A stretch of DNA of 64,000 nucleotides from Strongyloides papillosus (lineage: Eukaryota > Nematoda > Chromadorea > Rhabditida > Strongyloididae), in assembly GCA_005656395.1 (NCBI GenBank), contig SRSI01000060.1:496001-560000 (forward strand). The letters are read 5' to 3'. The notes under the pieces are model-generated. The model searched no databases. It was not told where the DNA came from and saw nothing but the letters and a program-made list of their open reading frames with translations. The position numbers and the translations under genes are program-made. Of this stretch, positions 45,402-56,930 are shown in pieces; positions within the stretch are counted from its first letter, which is position 1, and each line of letters opens with the position of its first letter.

Positions 45402-46737
45402 TTAAACATCAATATCAGTATCGTTTTCTCCTTCTGACCACAAACTAAGTTCTGAATCTGAGTCTGTATTTGAAGATGACTCAAGTTTAGTGTTCTTAAA
45501 TTTTTCATAAAGTGCTTGTTGTAGGAATGAACCAACATCATTACAATCTATTTGTGTTGGGACTTTCTTATTCTTACGATCGTTAACCTCCTCCAAGTCC
45601 ACTTTTTTCAATTTGACGTTTTGAATTTCACTAAGTAGAACAACATTGTTCAATTTGCCAACTGAGTCGCCGTCATTCTTTGTTGTTGGGACATTTCCGT
45701 CAATCTTCTTGCATTTTAAATTATTAACAACTATCTTATTATTTTTTCTATTATTTAATATATCCTTAGATGGCAATGGAGGTGGTGGTGGTGGTAAGGT
45801 CGTCTTGACCTCACTTATCTTTGGTGAAATTATAGGAGAGAGTTGTGAAGATGTTATAGATATTCCATCATCAATTGAAGAGCATGGTCTTTGAGGTAAA
45901 TTAACGGGATTATTATCATTTTTACTGTCAAAATTGGCTGTAGGTAAGTTTAGGATCCTCCTCATATCCTCTTTAAGGCGAGATAATTGTTCCTCCATTT
46001 TATTGATTTTTTTAAAAGCCTCCGTTTGCGTTATTTGGGGTATTTTCTCAGTCTCACAACTAAATATAGAACATTCATCATCAAAATCATAGATATCTTT
46101 TTCGAACTTCCCATCTTTACTGATATTTTCTTTCCCATAGATAGGTAATATCTGAGTACCAAATTTCAATTTATGAACTTGGTATTTATTAACAATTGAA
46201 TTATCGTCGAGGAAAAGATCACTTGAAAGTATATCAACAATATCATTAAGTGTCTCCCCTACGTATATACTTCTACTTTCTTCCTTTTCCTCACTCATTT
46301 TATCAGACCATGATTGTATCTGGCGATCTTCTTTATATATGTTCCTAAAAGTAATAATAAATTTGTAGAAAATAATAAAAACTTACATTCCACGAATTAA
46401 GCGAATAAAAAATAAATAAAAACGTTGGAAAAAAACTCCTCTTAATTTTCTTGCGGCATTTACTACGATTTGACTAATGTTAATTTGTCGAAGCCTTTCT
46501 CTCTAAACAAAAGATTTTACGAATATTTACTTATAAATTACTTACAAAATTTGCAAATTGATTACTTATGGCTATCATCAAAATATCTAAAGCATTGACG
46601 ATATCAGTTAGTTCACCTTTTTTTGGCTTATCACCATTTTCTATCATTAATGGGCGACGTATAGGTGTAGATGAGACTGGAGAAATAAATGGTTTTTGAG
46701 TGTTTGAAATATTAATTAAATCGATGTTGTAGTCCAT
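45402..46737 (-). CDS. mitochondrial fission regulator (MTFR) family protein
   Basis: Exons 46737-46546, 46502-46387 and 46344-45402 (introns 43 and 42 nt) join in frame to 416 aa. MTFR-like features in order: S-R-S-I near 124; the coiled coil F-K-K-I-N-K-M-E-E-Q-L-S-R-L-K-E-D; a polyproline run (P-P-P-P-P-P-L-P); L-L-S-E-I-Q-N-V-K-L-K-K-V; and near the end F-L-Q-Q-A-L-Y-E-K-F-K followed by an acidic Ser-rich tail. The same order occurs in MTFR1/MTFR2/MTFR1L, which promote mitochondrial fission and affect respiration. The second exon encodes an Arg/Phe/Tyr-rich stretch (G-V-F-F-Q-R-F-Y-L-F-F-I-R) that could be an amphipathic targeting helix. Similarity is moderate. It is tail-to-tail with TMEM129. 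Confidence 0.65.
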
Positions 46738-47302
46738 TGTAAAATATTAAATATTATATAAGCTAAATATTAGAATAGAAGTAATGTTATTGTTCCAATA
46801 TGTTGATTTTAGATGAGAGATTAGATGTTTAAGAACTACTAATAATGGTTAGTAACTTAACTATCAAATGCATTTGTTGTAATACAAAAGGAGGGAAGTT
46901 CAACATTTCGTTGTAGGAGACATCGCTTTTAAAGTCAATATACCCTTACTAACATCTGCTATAATAATATATGGTGATTATTATAAAGTAAAACTTGTAG
47001 TTTTGAATGTCATAAAATGAATGAACTTGAAGGGGGTAGATAATAAATATTTTACTTTCAAATATTCATCACCATAATGTGGTGAACATTTAGATAAGAA
47101 TTATCTATCATTACAATTATGATTTTCTTTTACTGGGAAGTGGAGGGGAAGATAATATTTTTTGGATATTTTTTATTGTAAAGCCGCTTTAGGGTGTTAT
47201 ATTGAGATAAAATTATTTTAATTGCATATGATTAAAAGATAAATGTTTAGTGATTTATAATAACATGATCAAAAATTTCGGAACATTTTTATTTTTGATG
47301 TC
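46738..47302. promoter_or_regulatory. divergent upstream region
   Basis: 565 bp between the MTFR-like gene (-) and the CAP gene (+). AT-rich with a few G-runs (near 46890-46897 and 47030-47040). No ORF. It must hold both promoters. Confidence 0.45.
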
Positions 47303-49208
47303 ATGAACTTATATTCTTTTATATTTTATACCATTATTCTGAAATTTGTTTTTCTCAATATTGTTAATTCACTAGACATCAATACAAGCAATCAAAACGT
47401 ATTTCAATTAACATCAGAGGAACAAAGGAGAATACTTCAAGTGCATAATGATTTAAGAAGTGGTTTAGCATTAGGGTCATTTGGACTACCTGAAGGAAGT
47501 AGTATTCAACAAATGGTAATAAATACTTTTTATTTTTAATTTTCTACTCCTCTAGGTTTATGATCCAGTGTTAGAAAATTATGCCAAAAATCACACGGAT
47601 AATTGTATTTTTGAACTTTCTGATGTTGAAGAGTATGGTGAAAATATTTTTAAAACTAATTCAACTGATACACCACTCAATTCATTACTCTTAGCTTTCA
47701 ATATTTGGTGGAATCAAATAAAAAATGTTAATTCAACTGTCTTTGACCCCAATGATGGAGCATTAAATTTTGCACAAATGGCTTGGGGTAATACAAGTAA
47801 AGTAGGTTGCAGTGCTAATGATTGTAAAACTTTTAAACTTGTATTATGTTACTATTATCCGAGGTAAAAATTGATATTATTTATTTGTATTATTTTTATT
47901 AGAGGAAATATTGATAAAAATAATATCTATGAGGTTGGATCACATTGCAAAAATGATAATGACTGTATTAATGTAAATAATGGTTCATGTGTGATTGGAA
48001 AAGGGTTATGTTCTTTGAAGAGCACTAATGAGATGGTAAATATAACTCATAACAATGAAGTTACCTTAAATTCAAATAAAGACCCACCTGAAAATTCTAT
48101 ATCACTAGGAAATATATCAAGTGATTTGGTTAGTACAGTACAAAATGGTCTAAATAATGCTACTTCAGCTATAAAAAATGCCTCAACCGATCTAGTTTCT
48201 CAAGTCAAAAATACAGCCAGTGGTCTTCTGGGAGGTGCGACAAATTTGCTGGGTAACATTGGGCAAACTGTTGGAAATGCTGCAAATACCCTACTAAATA
48301 ATACAAATGCTTTTATTAATAGTACAGGAAGTAATTTAAATGATACATTTTTGGGAACTATACCAGGTTTTAATGGTGCACTTTCTTCTTTAATCAATGG
48401 TACTGGAAACCTTCAACAGATAATAAATAATATTACTGGTATATCAGTAAACACAACTAATAGTATTGGATCAAATTCATTAAATACAACATTAAACATT
48501 GATAATCTTTTAAATACAACAACACCAACAACAAATACATTATTAAATACAACTATGGGAAATTCTTCAGGAACAATAGTACCAATAATAAACGGAACAA
48601 TAAATATACCTGGTACAACAGAACTTCCATCAGTTATTCTTAATAGTACAAATGGTATTGTATCCCCAATGTTAAATACAACGATTGTTGAAGGATTATT
48701 AAATACAACATCAAATGGTTTATTATTATTAACAACTCCAACTATTACAAATGAGACAACTTTTTCAGGTAGTTAGAGATATTCTTTTATTTTTTTATTA
48801 AAATAATTTATATGTCAGGCACAACATCAATCCCATCAGCATTAAACATAACATTATCAACAGAAGGTTAGATTTTATTTTTTTCTATCATATTAAGATA
48901 TTTAATTGGAAATTTTAGTGGTAAATGTTAGTAGTTCTTTGACTTCTCCAGTTCCAACAATGTCATCCATACTAACAACAACATGTGAATGGGGAATAAT
49001 TTGTAATCCTAGTGTACCGGTGACAAACCAAATTTTAGCAAATATGATAACAACACCACCAAATACTTCCAATACAACTTCAGTTGCTTTAAGTGGTAAT
49101 TGTGAAGATTTAAAAGAAAATTGTAATATTATGGTACTATTTTGCTCATTCAGTATGTATCAACCATTTATGTTTTCAACATGTCCAAAAACATGCCAAC
49201 AATGTTGA
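47303..49208 (+). CDS. secreted CAP (SCP/TAPS) protein with C-terminal ShKT domain
   Basis: Exons 47303-47515, 47556-47863, 47903-48768, 48819-48866 and 48919-49208 (introns 39-52 nt) give 574 aa. It has a signal peptide (1-24), then a CAP domain with H-N-D-L-R-S-G, Y-G-E-N-I-F, A-Q-M-A-W-G-N-T-S-K-V-G-C and L-V-L-C-Y-Y-Y-P-R-G-N, followed by a short Cys-rich hinge (H-C-K-N-D-N-D-C). A 250-residue Asn/Thr/Ser/Leu-rich region has many N-x-T/S sites and recurring L-L-N-T-T. The last 35 residues have six cysteines in ShKT spacing. The usual His of the second CAP motif is Asn here, so the metal-site triad is incomplete. CAP proteins are abundant in secretions of parasitic nematodes; the role is unknown. 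Confidence 0.88.
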
Positions 49209-49784
49209 TGAAGATAAATTTAATATTCTTCGAATTTTAAAATCACAAAATTCATATTTGGTGTCATTAAGGTGAATATTAATGAGTATAGTAAAAATGA
49301 AAGTATGAAAATAGAACAACAATAGTAACTTGTTTAGGATATTTTGATAGTATTATTTCAATATCTTTTATTGTACAATAACTATTTTAACTTTCTTTTC
49401 ACTTACATTCTTCCTGTCTATTATCATAATTAATTGAATATTATATATCTAGAAATATAAAACAATTAATCATTATATTATCTTAAATATATTCTTTATA
49501 CCTACAAGATCTTATTTTGTAATTATATATCAAATTAAAATACCATGATATATGAAATTCCGTCTCATTATACTAAAATTTTAAAGTATCTTATAATTTT
49601 TGACATCAATTTATAGAGATTTGAAGAAATAAATAAAAAGATGAACAGCATCACTGCTGTGACCTAATTTTTGTATCGCTTATAAAAATGAAAAATTTTA
49701 TTATAATAAAATATTGAGTTTTTAATTTATCTTCAACTGCTCTCCATTTACGAATATATATTATTGATCACTAATTATATTACA
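49209..49784. other. intergenic, nothing identified
   Basis: 576 bp, AT-rich. An AAATAAATAAAAAG near 49627 could be a polyadenylation signal. No ORF or RNA gene seen. Confidence 0.45.
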
Positions 49785-50319
49785 ATGAAGATTATTATTA
49801 TTAGCATTACATTTTTCCTAACAATTGTCAATTGTATTTCTCCTCCACCAAGTAGTCATTTTGGAGAGAAATGTAGATTGTGTCATTGTTACATTAAATA
49901 TGATGACAGAGATTTTGCTATGAATATCGCTCCATACAAGAAAGTTGAAAATAGTTATGATGCAACTGAAGATGATTGCTTAAAATTATGTTGGGATGAC
50001 GAGGTAACTTTATTTTTTAAAAATACTTTTTTATAATTAATTTTTTTTCTATTTCTAGAGTTGCAAAGCTGTTACATATGGAATTATTGGAGGAAAACAA
50101 GTGTTTACATGCGAACTTTATGGAACCGGAATTGTTCAACAACCAATTTATGTACCATATATGAATCTTTATGTTAAACGTCGTTCGGAATGTCGAGTTC
50201 CATCACATGTATTTTATAGAAATCTTATCTTAACAGAAGGTGATAAATCTATTGATGAAAGAAAAGCTAAGTATATTAAAGTAAATAAGAAAATAAGTGC
50301 TTTTAATGTTGGTAAATAA
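49785..50319 (+). CDS. small secreted cysteine-rich protein, PAN/apple-like
   Basis: Exons 49785-50003 and 50059-50319 (55-nt intron) give 159 aa. The ATG at 49785 is chosen over an upstream TTG because it opens a clean signal peptide (K-I-I-I-I-S-I-T-F-F-L-T-I-V-N-C). The mature part has C-R-L-C-H-C, then D-D-C-L-K-L-C-W-D-D-E-S-C-K-A-V-T-Y-G, then F-T-C-E-L-Y-G. The C-x3-C-x5-C-x-A-V-x-Y pattern followed by C-x-L-Y is PAN/apple-like, though short. It is probably secreted, and a binding role is inferred from the fold type. AATAAA at 50348 is a likely polyadenylation signal. Confidence 0.65.
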
Positions 50320-50877
50320 TAATATATTCTAATAATTTATTTTAAAAAATAAAGACGTAATAAATGCAAAATCTGATGTAAAGTATGTGCCCACTATATA
50401 TCAAATAAAAAATTATATATAAAATTAAATTTCACATTACACATCTGTGGGTGTTTAACTCATTATTCTACTACATATATAACTTATTTTTGTGTACATA
50501 TAGCAAAAACTATTTTTATTGCTTAAGAATGTTTCATAAATATATTAAAAGATGGATAAAGTTAAGAATAGTGGAGGAATAAATAGTTATTTGAATTATA
50601 AAAAAATCTACTAATGATAAAGTATATTTTTACAATTGAGTCAAGATAAAATTAATCAAAGATATCTTTTGTTAAAAAGATAATAAGAAAAAGAAATATT
50701 ACTAGTGTGGTAATCTTCCGTTAACTATTGAATATTGTTAGCTTTTATATTTTATTGAAATAATCTTTCCCTTAGTATTTGTAGTATTTTTATAAATCAT
50801 GCCATTGAATTATGTTTTGTCATAATAAATTAATTTTTTATTAAATTCTAGATCAAACTAAAAACTCGAGAATAAAT
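50320..50877. other. intergenic with possible trans-splice acceptor
   Basis: 558 bp. TTATTAAATTCTAG ends at 50851, 26 bases before the next ATG, and could accept a spliced leader. Otherwise AT-rich and featureless. Confidence 0.45.
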
Positions 50878-51676
50878 ATGGTTCCATATAGCTCCGTTAA
50901 CGACGATATCGATTATGCCACAAAATGGTGGTCTAGTTATTCAACAAGGTACACAATAGATTTATAAAATCAAAGCTATAATGATTCATTTTAGAAATTA
51001 CACCGACATGGCAAAAGCGCAAACAACATATGATAATTATATTGGAGATGTTTTTGGAAAATCAAAAAGATTAGCAAGATCTGCCTCAATGACGAATCTA
51101 ACATACATTAAAGATGCTGTTCATGAATACCCAATAAGAAAAAGTGATTCAATTTCACTTTTAGCACCATCTCTTGCTCTCCCACAAGACCTTCGTGAAC
51201 CAAAACGGATTGTTCACACAACACATGTATACAAACCTGTCATTAGTGATTGGTACAATAAATCATATGGCAAACGTTATCACAAAGATACACTTGAATC
51301 TCTTAACAAGCCATTATATCCTAAAGATACAGGAATTACTCAATATAGTTCACATGTTCCTTATTATACTCTTCAAACAAAAAGAATTTTTAATGAACAA
51401 AGAGATCGTCAAATGAAAAGTTACTTAAAAGGAAGTTGTGATTACATGAGAAGATACGTTTCAGCACGCCTTAATGCTGATGATTTTGCTCAAAGATTTG
51501 TTCATACTGCTTATGAGGCAAGGTATATTCAAGATCACGCTTTTAATAGACATTTCATGTTTGGTGAAAGGGTCTATGTACCACATGCTCCTTCTAACCC
51601 GTATGCTTATATCAATGCTAGACATGACAGAAATATTTACAAAACGACCGGAAGATATAACTTCTTCAAGTATTGA
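50878..51676 (+). CDS. tyrosine-rich protein, unknown, 250 aa
   Basis: Exons 50878-50948 and 50995-51676 (46-nt intron) give 250 aa. There is no signal peptide or membrane span. The protein is unusually rich in Tyr, Arg and His, with blocks such as W-W-S-S-Y-S-T-R-N-Y, R-S-A-S-M-T-N-L-T-Y, S-D-W-Y-N-K-S-Y-G-K-R-Y-H-K and F-G-E-R-V-Y-V-P-H-A-P-S-N-P-Y-A-Y. Codon use is less AT-biased than in its neighbours, which suggests high expression or strong constraint. The R-S-A-S motif is a possible kinase site. I do not recognise the family. The composition recalls structural or cytoskeleton-associated proteins, but that is only a guess. Confidence 0.75.
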
Positions 51677-51870
51677 AAAAATGAAGACAAAAATAAAATA
51701 TACTCTTGTAGCCAATGTCTTGTGTGTGTCAAGTGACTTTTTATCAGTACGCAAGTAAATTTGCAACACTAACATTTTTTATCAAAATATTAATATTAAA
51801 AAACAATATATAATTGTCATTATAAAGAGAATATCATTTAAAAGATATTAAAAATATTATATTATTATTT

Positions 51871-52325
51871 TCAAACAATTAAATTCTCTTCCTGTGCGAA
51901 TGTTTCTTTTTGAACCTCATTTACAACTTCTGTAGTCTCTTTTTGTGCCGCTTCCATCATTGTTGAAGGATCATTCTCAGTGATAGGATTATTCAAATTA
52001 TTAACATTTTGATTGCCAGTTTGTGTAGAAATTGTAGATTGTAAAAGAGCTTGTTCCTGTGCGGCAACTAATTCAGCAGCCTCTAATTCAGTTCTTAAAT
52101 ATTGAATATACTATAATATTCTTACTTTAAACATAGAAATATTTAAATATTTACCTTTTCAGTTACTTCTCTTTCCTCAATCTTTTTACACTCCTCTTTA
52201 CATCTAACATAATCATCATGAAGAGGATTTTGTAGTCCTCTAGGTTTTTTAATTTGTCCTTTCTTAGCCGAGATAGTTAGACATATAAATGTGATTAAAA
52301 ATAATTGGACCAATAAAAATCTCAT
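51871..52325 (-). CDS. small secreted protein, 136 aa
   Basis: Exons 52325-52155 and 52110-51871 (44-nt intron). The ATG at 52325 is preferred over an upstream TTG because it starts a signal peptide (R-F-L-L-V-Q-L-F-L-I-T-F-I-C-L). The mature chain begins with a basic segment and a C-K-E-E-C pair, then a Glu/Gln/Ala-rich helical region (L-R-T-E-L-E-A-A-E-L-V-A-A-Q-E-Q-A-L-L) and an acidic, Asn/Thr/Gln-rich end. No family recognised. It is tail-to-tail with the Tyr-rich gene, 194 bp between stops. Confidence 0.65.
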
Positions 52326-52763
52326 AATTGTATTAACCAAATTAATTAAATAATGTAATATTGACTTGTAGAAAAAGTATATTTATATATTAATGTACAA
52401 TAATCATCTACAGTCTTTTTATTGATAAAATGCATGTTTTTATGTCTATATAATAACCTTTTGACGTCAAATGCATTATTTTTAAAGATTTATCAATGTT
52501 TATATCTGATAAGAAAATTTTTAAATTGAGTATTATGAGAACCTTCTGTTGATATTCTTATCAATATAAATATTGTCATTAAAAATAAGTTTAATACATA
52601 CGTGGCTTTAATATCTTTGATATATTTTTATGTAGAGGAAATCACACTATACCATAAATTCTTTTATTAATAAATAAATTTATTTTAAAATTATTTAAAA
52701 TAATTAGATGATTTGAGAGTAAAAAATATAAATTTCGTATTTATTCAATATAAAAAATTTACC

Positions 52764-53670
52764 TCATTGTATTTTCTTTATATCTTTACGACTGAAGTAA
52801 CTTTTGATAAAAAAGTTCATAAAAAGAATTGCAAAGGAAAGGTATATTGAAAAACAAAGAGTTAAATTTTCATAAGATTGTTGACATGGTACAATATTTA
52901 CTATTGAACGAAGGTAATATACATAACATGATATTGCAACACCAATTAACATTTGACCAGTCTGAAGAATAGTTACACTCATTGAAATAATTTTTGGAAA
53001 ACGAAAACCAATTGATGTTAGAGCATAATAACTATACATAACTGAATGAACTGAGAAATTCATAAAGATAAACCAACGACCGGCGGCAGTTAACTCAACA
53101 GCTATAAATGTCAATAATTATAAATAAATAATAATTTTTTTAATTACCTGAGTTCCAACTATAAATGAGAACAACTACATGATGATACCAATGTAAAAAT
53201 ATAACTTTCCTTTTTCTTAAAACTAAAAAAATTGTATCAAATAATTCCGCTACTTTTGAAAGAGCAAAAGCACAAGCCCAATATGCTACAGGTTCGTTTG
53301 GATTCATTGAATAGCAAATAGTATGAATAAATGGTTTATTAACGGTAACATAAAAAAATTCCTCTCCAGAACGAATCATTCCTATTATACTAAAGATGGC
53401 TAAACTAATATTCCAAATAAATAGTGATTTCTTCAATTCAAATGCCCTTTTTTCTTTCATTAAATTTTCAATAATCCTTATTGCAGCAATGTAAAAAAGT
53501 GCAATTACAAAGGACAATTTCCAGTATTTAGCAAATAAATAATATACTATTTCTGGATTCCAAAATTCTTCAATTTTAAGTTTTGAATTATATTTATAAG
53601 GAATATAAACAATCTCAACATTTGGACCTTTCCATACTTCATACATATCTGATGAGGTACTTCCGATCAT
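52764..53670 (-). CDS. ELO family very-long-chain fatty acid elongase
   Basis: Exons 53670-53148 and 53101-52764 (46-nt intron) give 286 aa, typical for ELOVL proteins. The signature K-V-A-E-L-F-D-T-I-F-L-V-L-R-K is followed by the histidine box H-W-Y-H-H (160-164), then T-A-A-G-R-W-F-I-F-M-N and S-V-H-S-V-M-Y-S-Y-Y. Several membrane spans are evident. The C-terminus K-K-I-Q fits an ER-retrieval KKxx motif. These enzymes condense malonyl-CoA with acyl-CoA in the ER membrane, the rate-limiting step of chain elongation. Which chain length is used cannot be told. S-W-N-S replaces the more usual residues just before A-x-E. Confidence 0.92.
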
Positions 53671-55934
53671 TCTTCTAAAAATGTATGTTTATCTCTTTTG
53701 TAAATCTATTTTACAAAAAAAAGTTATCTAAAGATATAATATAAAAATTATTTTTTATTATTGATACCACAAAAAAGAATAAAAATAATATAATTTGTTT
53801 TTATATTTGTTTATCAAAGAATAATTTTTATAATTATTTTGAAACTTTTTTAAAGACCAACCATTTATATAACAATAATTTTATAGTTAGTTAAAATGAT
53901 AGATTTATTATAGTTTATATTATAATATATAAAATTTTATATTAATAAATGTATTATTGCAACACTTTCAAATGTTTAGACTATATTTGTGGACTGTACT
54001 GCTTTATATTACATATGTCTAAACTTTAAGCAAATACTTTACAAAGTGTGTACTATTTTTAGTTAGAAAGGGTTAAGAAATTAGTAGCTAGGAGATTAAT
54101 TGTTAGTGACGAGAAGGTAGTAAATTTAGATGAAAGAAAAATAAAGATAAATGATTTTGTGTATAAATGATAATCATTAGCGATTCAAAAGAGTTTTAAA
54201 ATAACTTTTTGTTTGTTAATTATTATCATAAATGTTATTGTAAACCTATCATGATGATGTTTATTACAGTACATTGTTAAGAAAAACAAACAACAAAATT
54301 ATATTTATGTTATTTAATAAGTATTTTAATTATATCAATTTATGGTTGTAATATATTAATGTATAATATCTTAAAGGTACTAAACAAATTTAATGATTAG
54401 GAGAATAGTTTAGTTTTTCTGTTTGAATGGTAGAATTTCTAAACATTTTGATATTTTTGACAAAAATGATTTGTTAAAATTTTAAAAATAATGTTTCAAA
54501 AAAATTTTTAAATTGAAAAAAAATTTGTTCAATGAAAACTATATATTATTTTTAAAAAATATCTTAATGTGAGAGAAACACATAACATGATATTTGTCTT
54601 ATTTTGACGAAATTTATAAATAGAAGAATGAGATCTTTGAAATTTAATTTAAAAGAATTTCATTCATCAAATTGGTTAATTATATACTTAAAATATTCAT
54701 TCTATAAGCGATCTAAATATTGTAAAGATTATTAATTTATTTTATTAATTAAGAATTATAAATAAAAATTCTATTAAATGTTTCCATTCTACAATACGAC
54801 ATAATAAATAAATGAAGTATAAAATTAATCTAAATCTTAATCATATAAAACCCAGACAATGATTCATAGGTTCTAATAATGCAATGAATACAATACTTGC
54901 CTTAAAAGGAATATTTATGTTTTTAGTGACAAATAAAATACAATTTTTCTACTGATATATATATATATATATGACTTTACAAATGAAACTATGGTGATTC
55001 TAGAGTTAAACAAAATGAATATAACCGATTCATATGATACTAAAAAAGATTTATATTTAAAGCATTATTGAAGAGAATAAACTTTTGTACAAAAATAATG
55101 TATTCATGTATAAAAAGCCATAGTGTAAAAATCAAATATAATATACAAGATTAACAATTATAACAATAAAAAAAGATATACCATTAATTTGATTTTGATA
55201 CTTTAACCATTCATATATCTAGACAATTTGAAATAAAAAATTTCTAAATAAAATGTTTTAATATTTATATAAATATACTTCATTACTTTAACTATTATTA
55301 CAAATTTACTATAGTATTCCTTATATTTCATGATAATGAATTTTCTTTATACATTTTTTTGTTGAATATTGACATAATATGGGACACATTTAAAAAGATA
55401 TAAAATTTTATTTAATTACTTTAAATAAAAACATTACACAAATAGATGTTTAGCCGATTGCATAATGATTATTTTTTATAAAATTAATTTAAGAATATGT
55501 ACATTATATATTAAATAAAATATTAAAATAATTATATAATATCTAAAATAGGTAAATTAGATTTATCGTTTTTTTTTACATTCAGCTTATCATAGTAAGT
55601 TAATAGCATTTAAAAATGTATAAATTTTGGGCGTACTTATTCATATCACATTAATAAGTTTACAATAAACGGTGATATCGCCGAAGTTTATTCAACAAAA
55701 AAGATAGTGTTAAAAAATATAATAATCAAATTAATTATACAAAAATTAATGTAATTTACTAATTTTAAAATACAAAACATTAAGGAATAAACTTTATAAT
55801 TATTTATTGAGAGATTTTATTTCGTAATGACGATAAAAAGGTAAATGATTTAATTCATAAAATATACAGCTATAATATTATAAAATTGATGTTTCTTATA
55901 TTTTTAAACATATCTACACTTTTCTCTTACATTG
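53671..55934. other. intergenic, nothing identified
   Basis: About 2.3 kb, AT-rich. It contains an (AT)9 microsatellite at 54955-54972. No ORF, RNA gene or repeat with clear boundaries seen. Confidence 0.5.
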
Positions 55935-56930
55935 TTAAATATTTAAATTGTTAAATTCTTTCTTGTATCCACATAATTTTGTTGGACCTCTATCTTTTAT
56001 TAATGAGGGTATGTGAAACATATTTACAAAAAGATATGGTGGTAAAGCATCCTTTTCAAAATATGGTATAAAAATTGATATAATATTCTGTGAGAGAAGA
56101 TTTTTATCCATTTCGTTTTGATGATAACTGTACATTAAAGAGTGGTAGATTCTGAAAATAGTAGTCGACACGACATATCCTAGAAAAACATCAATGCTAT
56201 AATGTTTACGAGCAAATAATATTGAAATAATAGCTATAATTGCCATTATATTATATAAAGTATCTAAAAATATTAATAAGCATTATATAAATATTTCTAT
56301 TTAAACTAACTTAAAACACGTAGTTTTTGGGGTGCATAATACTTAAAAGTATGGAGAGCAGTAAATAAACATATAGTATGACCAGAAACTATAAGATCAC
56401 CACATAAAACTCTTGGTCTAAGAGCTTCAATTCCAGCAGACCAAAAAGTAGAAATAACTCTTTCTGAAACAACTGAAAAACTACTAACTTGTTGAGGGGC
56501 ACAATATGTATTTATAGATGGTACAGGAACTTGAAGTAGACAAATACAAATTGCTCTAAATATATATGATGCTGCCACACAAAAAAAAACTCTTCTTGCA
56601 ACAATCCAACGATGTTGATGGAAATAGATAATTCCAACTGCATTTATTACCATAAATAACATAATAAATTCAGTTATTCTTATTGAATTTGGAACTTCTG
56701 GAAAGAGACTAAAAAATAAGTCTGGTAAAGGTCCATCGTTCCTTGGTACACGATCATGTACCCAGGCAAGAACAATTATATTAAATATCCATCCAAATAT
56801 CTAAAAAATATTTATTTTAGCTATGTGATTTATTTTTTCTTACCAAACAAAGGAGAGCTACAAATGTTCTTGAGCGATCTAATGACTTTAAATTTCCACC
56901 ACCAGGTAGAGCTTCTGTATCATTACCCAT
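55935..56930 (-). CDS. sms: sphingomyelin synthase family protein
   Basis: Exons 56930-56844, 56800-56311 and 56263-55935 (introns 43 and 47 nt) give 301 aa. Motifs in order: H-D-R-V-P-R-N-D-G-P-L-P-D-L-F-F near 44-59; C-G-D-L-I-V-S-G-H-T around 162-171; and K-H-Y-S-I-D-V-x3-Y-x6-F-x2-Y-H from 212. The catalytic triad His170, His213 and Asp217 is intact (Ser replaces the usual Thr in H-Y-T). Six membrane spans are likely. These enzymes move phosphocholine, or phosphoethanolamine in some members, from a phospholipid to ceramide, in the Golgi or plasma membrane. No SAM domain is present. An ATTCTTAG 18 bases before the ATG is a candidate trans-splice acceptor. Confidence 0.9.

Noticed and set aside
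54955..54972. (AT)9 microsatellite as a functional site
   Set aside because: Simple dinucleotide repeat expected by chance and slippage in this base composition.
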